Shown: positions 59,635 through 64,000 of the stretch, in pieces
Numbering within the stretch: the first letter of the stretch is position 1
Layout: each line of letters begins with the position of its first letter
Notes under the pieces: model-generated
Databases searched by the model: none
Seen by the model: only the letters and a program-made list of their open reading frames with translations
Told to the model about the DNA's origin: nothing
Position numbers and translations under genes: made by a program
Assembly: GCF_003386165.1 (NCBI RefSeq)
Contig: NZ_QRDV01000006.1
Coordinates: 208,774 to 272,773, forward strand
From: Winogradskyella eximia
Lineage (GTDB): Bacteria; Bacteroidota; Bacteroidia; Flavobacteriales; Flavobacteriaceae
Length of the DNA stretch: 64,000 nucleotides
Direction: 5' to 3'

Positions 59635-61557
59635 ATGAAGAAAATCTATTTTATAGTTGTTTGCTTATTATCTTTTAATACTTATTCTCAGAATAAGTTA
59701 GAAGTTGAAAAAATTCTAAGAGAAACTAATATAAGTGAATTAACTAAAATCAGTCAGTACGCGGCAGAGCAACAAAAAATTAACGACAGTATTATAGATG
59801 TATTTGTTAAGGCCAACAATATACCAAGGATAATTAAAGATGGTAATAAGGTTATGCAAATTAGAAAAATTGTTGATAATAAGGCTGTTTATATATCTAC
59901 GGACAATATAGGTGGTGCTAGAACCAGTAGAACAAATTTTGTAAAGCCAGGAGGTGACCTCGGATTAAATTTAACTGGTGAATCTATGTATATTGGTGTT
60001 TGGGATGGTGGTTCAGCTAGAACTACTCATACGGAATTTAGGGTTTTTGGAGGTGGATCTAGAATTGTGGCACCAGATATTAATTCATCTTTAGGTATTA
60101 ATAATCATGCGACGCACGTTACTGGTACTATTGGTGCATCTGGTGTAAATCCAAGTGCTTTAGGTATGAGCCCAAAATCAGATATTGTTTCTTATGATTG
60201 GAATGGTGATAATGGTGAAGTAATTAATGAAATTACATCTAATGGTTTGTTAATATCAAACCATTCTTACGGTATTCCTGTAGATGGTCAGCCTGCATCT
60301 ACAATGGGTACTTATGACGGTAATGCAAGATTATGGGATCAAATTGCTTTTAGTGCACCGTATTATTTACAAGTAGTATCTGCAGGTAATGATGGTTTAG
60401 AAAGTTATACTGGTGGAACAGCTAATGGTTATGATAAGCTGGTTGGAGAAAAAAACAGTAAAAACAATCTTATAGTTGCTAATGCTAATAACCCAATTAT
60501 TAGTACTGACGGTAATGGAAATTTAGTGAGTATAAACATTAATTCGGGTAGTAGTCAAGGACCTTCTGATGATGGTAGAATTAAACCAGATATTACTGCA
60601 GATGGTACTCAGGTTTTTTCAACTTATAGTGCTGATGATAGTGCTTACGGACAGCTTTCGGGAACGTCTATGTCTTCGCCTACTGTTGCTGGTAGTTTGC
60701 TTTTAATGCAAGAGTATTATAATCAGTTAAATTCTAGCTTTATGAAATCTGCTACATTAAAAGGTTTAGCTTGCCATACTGCTGATGATGATTTTATTAA
60801 TATTGGACCAGATCCTATCTATGGATGGGGATTGTTGAATATAAAAAAAATGGCAGAAGCAATTATTGGTGCTAGCAATGGTACAGCTATAGTTACAGAA
60901 GAAAATTTAAATAGTGGTGGTACGTTTTCTTATACGTTTAACTCAACAGGTTCAAGCCCAATAATAGCTACTATATGCTGGACGGATCCAGCAGGTACCG
61001 ATAGATCAGGTATAGTAAATGATGCAACTCCTGTTTTAGTTAACGATTTAGATATTAGAATTACAGATGGTACTAATATCTACATGCCATGGAAATTAAA
61101 CAGTGCAAATGTTACTCAGTCTGCGACTAAAGGAGATAACGTTGTTGATAATGTTGAAAGAATCAATATAAGTACCGGTTCTGCTGGTAGTTTTACATTA
61201 ACAGTAACTCATAAGCAACCATTTTTAATAAATGGAGTACAACCATTCTCTTTAATTTTAACAGGAGCGGATTTGGTTTTAAATAATGCAGAGTTTAAAC
61301 AAGATAATTTTGCGATATGGCCAAATCCTAATAATGGAGAGTTTAATATTCGTTTCGATTCTAACATAGATAATAATAACGACGTTAAAATAGATATTTA
61401 TGATGTTAGCGGAAGACTAGTATTTAAAAATAGTTATGCTAATGATGCTGTTCAATTTAATACAACTATAGAATTAAATGGAGTAGCTTCAGGTGTTTAT
61501 ATTGCAAATATAACTCAGGGTACTAATACTACATCTCATAAAATAATCATTGAATAA
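59635..61557 (+). CDS. T9SS-secreted subtilisin-like serine protease (S8)
   Basis: The 640-residue protein has a signal peptide (KKIYFIVVCLLSFNTYS), a short prodomain-like region, and an S8 catalytic domain with the full triad: D124 (YIGVWDGG), H158 (NNHATHVTG) and S345 (LSGTSMSSPTVAG); N252 in SAGNDG fits the oxyanion position. The usual HGTH is HATH here. A beta domain (about 415-540) and a type A T9SS sorting domain (about 555-640, FAIWPNPNNGEFNIRF) follow. It should be secreted to the surface or medium to cut proteins. The gene has its own unit between two terminators, directly after the SusCD operon. Confidence 0.94.
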   Translation: MKKIYFIVVCLLSFNTYSQNKLEVEKILRETNISELTKISQYAAEQQKINDSIIDVFVKANNIPRIIKDGNKVMQIRKIVDNKAVYISTDNIGGARTSRTNFVKPGGDLGLNLTGESMYIGVWDGGSARTTHTEFRVFGGGSRIVAPDINSSLGINNHATHVTGTIGASGVNPSALGMSPKSDIVSYDWNGDNGEVINEITSNGLLISNHSYGIPVDGQPASTMGTYDGNARLWDQIAFSAPYYLQVVSAGNDGLESYTGGTANGYDKLVGEKNSKNNLIVANANNPIISTDGNGNLVSININSGSSQGPSDDGRIKPDITADGTQVFSTYSADDSAYGQLSGTSMSSPTVAGSLLLMQEYYNQLNSSFMKSATLKGLACHTADDDFINIGPDPIYGWGLLNIKKMAEAIIGASNGTAIVTEENLNSGGTFSYTFNSTGSSPIIATICWTDPAGTDRSGIVNDATPVLVNDLDIRITDGTNIYMPWKLNSANVTQSATKGDNVVDNVERINISTGSAGSFTLTVTHKQPFLINGVQPFSLILTGADLVLNNAEFKQDNFAIWPNPNNGEFNIRFDSNIDNNNDVKIDIYDVSGRLVFKNSYANDAVQFNTTIELNGVASGVYIANITQGTNTTSHKIIIE

Positions 61558-61585
61558 AGTAAAACGCTTATTCAGTTATTAGAAT

Positions 61586-61621
61586 AAAAAAGACCAACAT
61601 TATTAACTGTTGGTCTTTTTT
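61586..61621 (+). terminator. Terminator of the S8 protease gene
   Basis: AAAAAGACCAACA, a loop and TGTTGGTCTTTTT form a 13-base perfect stem with a following T-run, about 30 bases past the protease stop. Confidence 0.9.
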
Positions 61622-61698
61622 ATGTTAAGTAAATTGTAATTTTATATACATAAACAATATTTTATAGTTTTCTTTGTTCGATAATCATATAGTCTTAA

Positions 61699-63666
61699 AT
61701 GTACATAAAATATTTTCTCATATTTATCTTTTTGTCTTTTTCAATAAGTCTCTTTGCTCAAGCAAAACTTACTAGCAAGTCACTAACAAATAGACAACAA
61801 TCTATATCAAACGATTCTTTACCGACAAATCGTTCAAAAGGGTTTAAGAATATTGCTACAATAGATATGTATAAACAATTTAATAGCGAATTAGATTCCA
61901 TATCAGTTGATACAACCTTATCCTTAAATAAAGATTTAAAATTTAATTATCTTCAAAAAGACAATTTTGGTTTAATGCCATTTGCTAATATTGGACAAAC
62001 ATATAATACATTAAGTTTTAATGCGTCAGATAATCTATCCGTTCCTCAATTTGGAGCAAGAGCGCGTCATTTTAATTATTTGGAGCATGAGGATATTAAT
62101 TTTTATGAAGTTCCAACACCATGGACGCGCTTAACTTATAAAACAGCATTTGATCAAGGACAATTATTAGATGCTTTTTTTACAGTTAATTTATCTAAAC
62201 AATTTAATTTCTCTATAGCATATAAAGGACTTCGTTCATTAGGGAAGTATCAAAATGCATTAACGAGTTCTGGTAATTTTCGCTTCAGTTCTAATTATCA
62301 TACAAAAGATAAACGTTATAGTGCTAAGGGATATATTGTAATGCAAGATTTATTAAACCAGGAAAACGGTGGAATTACAACTGAAGATATAGAAAATTTC
62401 ACATCTGGGAATAAAGAATTTTTAGATAGGTCTGTTTTTGATCCAAATTTTGAAGATGCTGAGAATATATTAGAAGGTAAGCGATTTTATTTTGAGCATT
62501 CTTACAGAATAACTACTGAAAAGGATTCATCAAATAATAAACTGGCAATAGTCAATAAGATTTCATTCGAAGATAAGTATTATCAATATGACCAACAATC
62601 GAATTCAACTGATTTTTTTGGTGATGCCTTTACTAATAGTATTAAAGATAAAGTAACATTAGAAAATTTTAAGACGTCCTTTGGTGTCAATTATTCGAAT
62701 AAATTATTAGGACAAATAGGATTAGCTTTAAACTATACCGATTTAAATTATGGTTATAATAGTGTAGTGTTATTTCAAAATCAGCAGAGTATACCAAATA
62801 GAATTAAATCCAACTTCTTTGGCTTAGAGGGATTCTATTCAAAGACATATAAGGTTTTTAATATTTCTGGTAAAGGTAGTATAAATCTATCGGACACATT
62901 TGTTGGAAGTTTTCTAGATGGATCAATTAATCTTAAGCTAAATAAAGATATATCACTATCAGGTGGTGTATCAATTAATTCTAGACTTGCGAATTATAAT
63001 TACTTATTATATCAAAGTGATTATATTAATTATAATTGGTACAATTTTGATAATTTCAAAAATATAAACACACAACAATTAAAGTTCAGTATACAATCTC
63101 AAAAGTTTGTTAACGCATATCTTGATATATCAAATATTGATAATTATACTTATTTTAATTTAGAGGAAACTATAGATGAAGTTAATATTATTAAGCCTAA
63201 ACAATATAGTAAACCACTTCAATACTTAAGGCTAAAGATTCAAAAGGAATTCAAATTTGGTAATTTTGCTTTAGACAATACAATTATGTATCAAAATGTC
63301 GTTGGTGATGATGCAGTTATTAATGTTCCTGAATTCATTACTCGTAATACGCTATATTATACAAATTATGTATTTAAAAGATCTATGAGGTTACAAACAG
63401 GAGTAACGTTAAACTACTTTTCAAAATATAATATGAATGGTTATGATTCCTTGTTGGCAGAATTTTATACACAAAATGAAACTGAATTAGGTAATTTTCC
63501 TAGATTAGATTTCTTTATTAATGCTAAAGTAAGACAAACTCGTATTTTCTTAAAGGCAGAACACTTCAACTCTTCATTTACAGGTTACGATTATTTCTCG
63601 GCACCGAACCAGCCATATAGAGACTTTATTATTCGTTTTGGTTTAGTCTGGGATTTCTTTCTTTAA
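61699..63666 (+). CDS. Putative porin (Porin_10 type) outer membrane barrel
   Basis: The 655-residue product has a signal peptide (YFLIFIFLSFSISLFAQ) and an all-beta body with alternating aromatic residues, as in outer membrane barrels. Segments such as FNYLEHEDINFYEVPTPWTR, LTYKTAFDQGQLLDAFFTV and RLDFFINAKVRQTRIFLKAE match my memory of the putative porin family Porin_10. The chain ends in a short beta strand (IIRFGLVWDFFL) with a terminal hydrophobic residue. It probably forms a channel or scaffold in the outer membrane. It is a single-gene unit; no terminator is obvious after it. Confidence 0.88.
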   Translation: MYIKYFLIFIFLSFSISLFAQAKLTSKSLTNRQQSISNDSLPTNRSKGFKNIATIDMYKQFNSELDSISVDTTLSLNKDLKFNYLQKDNFGLMPFANIGQTYNTLSFNASDNLSVPQFGARARHFNYLEHEDINFYEVPTPWTRLTYKTAFDQGQLLDAFFTVNLSKQFNFSIAYKGLRSLGKYQNALTSSGNFRFSSNYHTKDKRYSAKGYIVMQDLLNQENGGITTEDIENFTSGNKEFLDRSVFDPNFEDAENILEGKRFYFEHSYRITTEKDSSNNKLAIVNKISFEDKYYQYDQQSNSTDFFGDAFTNSIKDKVTLENFKTSFGVNYSNKLLGQIGLALNYTDLNYGYNSVVLFQNQQSIPNRIKSNFFGLEGFYSKTYKVFNISGKGSINLSDTFVGSFLDGSINLKLNKDISLSGGVSINSRLANYNYLLYQSDYINYNWYNFDNFKNINTQQLKFSIQSQKFVNAYLDISNIDNYTYFNLEETIDEVNIIKPKQYSKPLQYLRLKIQKEFKFGNFALDNTIMYQNVVGDDAVINVPEFITRNTLYYTNYVFKRSMRLQTGVTLNYFSKYNMNGYDSLLAEFYTQNETELGNFPRLDFFINAKVRQTRIFLKAEHFNSSFTGYDYFSAPNQPYRDFIIRFGLVWDFFL

Positions 63667-64000
63667 GTTGACTTTCTCTAATTCCTTTACCAAATCACCA
63701 ATATGTATTTGAATAATCTGGATGTTCCATATAATATACTGATAGAGTAGGTGTCATTACAACTCAAAAGCGATAGTTTTTACTGCAGTTATTAGATTAA
63801 GATTTTTAAAAACTGTATATATTATCATGTAGTATAGTTTTATTAATAGTAGATTAATTTAAGATTATCGAAAAAGCATATTTTATCTACCTGTTTTAAA
63901 GTGTATTACAAAAAAGATTAAAATAAAAGTAAAAAAGGTGTTGTGGGATAAGAAAAGGGTTTTATATTTGCACCCCGAAACAAAAACATTTAGTTGCGTT
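63667..64000. other. Intergenic region at the right edge
   Basis: No coding sequence is visible. Only very short open frames (about 15 codons) occur. The right end holds a strong promoter (63941-63970), so a gene probably starts just beyond the window. Confidence 0.55.
63941..63970 (+). promoter_or_regulatory. Promoter for a gene beyond the right edge
   Basis: TTG (63941-63943) and, after 19 bases, TATATTTG (63963-63970) match the Bacteroidota -33/-7 pattern exactly. The downstream sequence CACCCCGAAAC would be the start of the leader; the gene itself is outside the window. Confidence 0.7.

Overview
The window looks like the chromosome of a flavobacterium (Bacteroidota, family Flavobacteriaceae, probably marine). 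The DNA is A+T rich. It carries gldB/gldC gliding genes, a SusC/SusD pair, secreted proteins with C-terminal type IX secretion (T9SS) sorting domains, many lipoproteins, and promoters of the Bacteroidota form (-33 TTG, -7 TAnnTTTG). I cannot name the species. I see no rRNA, tRNA, CRISPR array, insertion sequence or prophage gene.

Layout. 1-3.7 kb: the start of a DUF4230 gene, then three tandem paralogues of an unrecognised secreted family, with a decayed copy of the DUF4230 gene start between the first two. 3.7-11.2 kb: gldB-gldC divergent from nadE, an atypical LuxR-type response regulator, a DnaG primase without zinc ligands, a cold-shock protein, and a SulP transporter with a large extracytoplasmic insert. 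11.3-14.5 kb: a DUF5522-hutU-DUF4136 cluster and a 109-residue HExxH protein. 14.5-29.5 kb: a 15-kb block of three giant T9SS-secreted modular proteins (CUB, GEVED, FN3, Ig-like domains, with a shared C-terminal half) plus one small secreted protein. 29.7-33.7 kb: a PLP enzyme, a LysM glucosaminidase and hemL in one operon, then two Spy-like periplasmic proteins. 33.8-46.3 kb: an unrecognised helical protein, membrane proteins, a large zinc metalloprotease, a probably surface-exposed diheme cytochrome, lysS with an extra C-terminal domain, a thioredoxin-TPR protein, a DUF1573 protein and a membrane-anchored LuxR regulator. 46.4-53.2 kb: a tiny YqaE/Pmp3 protein, lipB, a DUF1275 protein, a nucleoid-associated protein, a beta-propeller lipoprotein and rnhB. 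53.4-63.7 kb: susC-susD, two surface lipoproteins, a T9SS subtilisin-like protease and a Porin_10-type barrel.

How the genes work together. Much of the window is cell-surface biology: gliding, large secreted adhesin-like proteins, cell-wall remodelling, and a SusCD-protease locus that I infer serves protein or peptide use. Housekeeping genes (nadE, dnaG, hemL, lysS, lipB, rnhB) lie between them. Transcription units are short and often end in clear hairpin terminators, several of them shared by convergent genes. One terminator lies inside a neighbouring coding sequence. Coding coordinates rest on open frames, start context and family resemblance recalled from memory. No database search was run.
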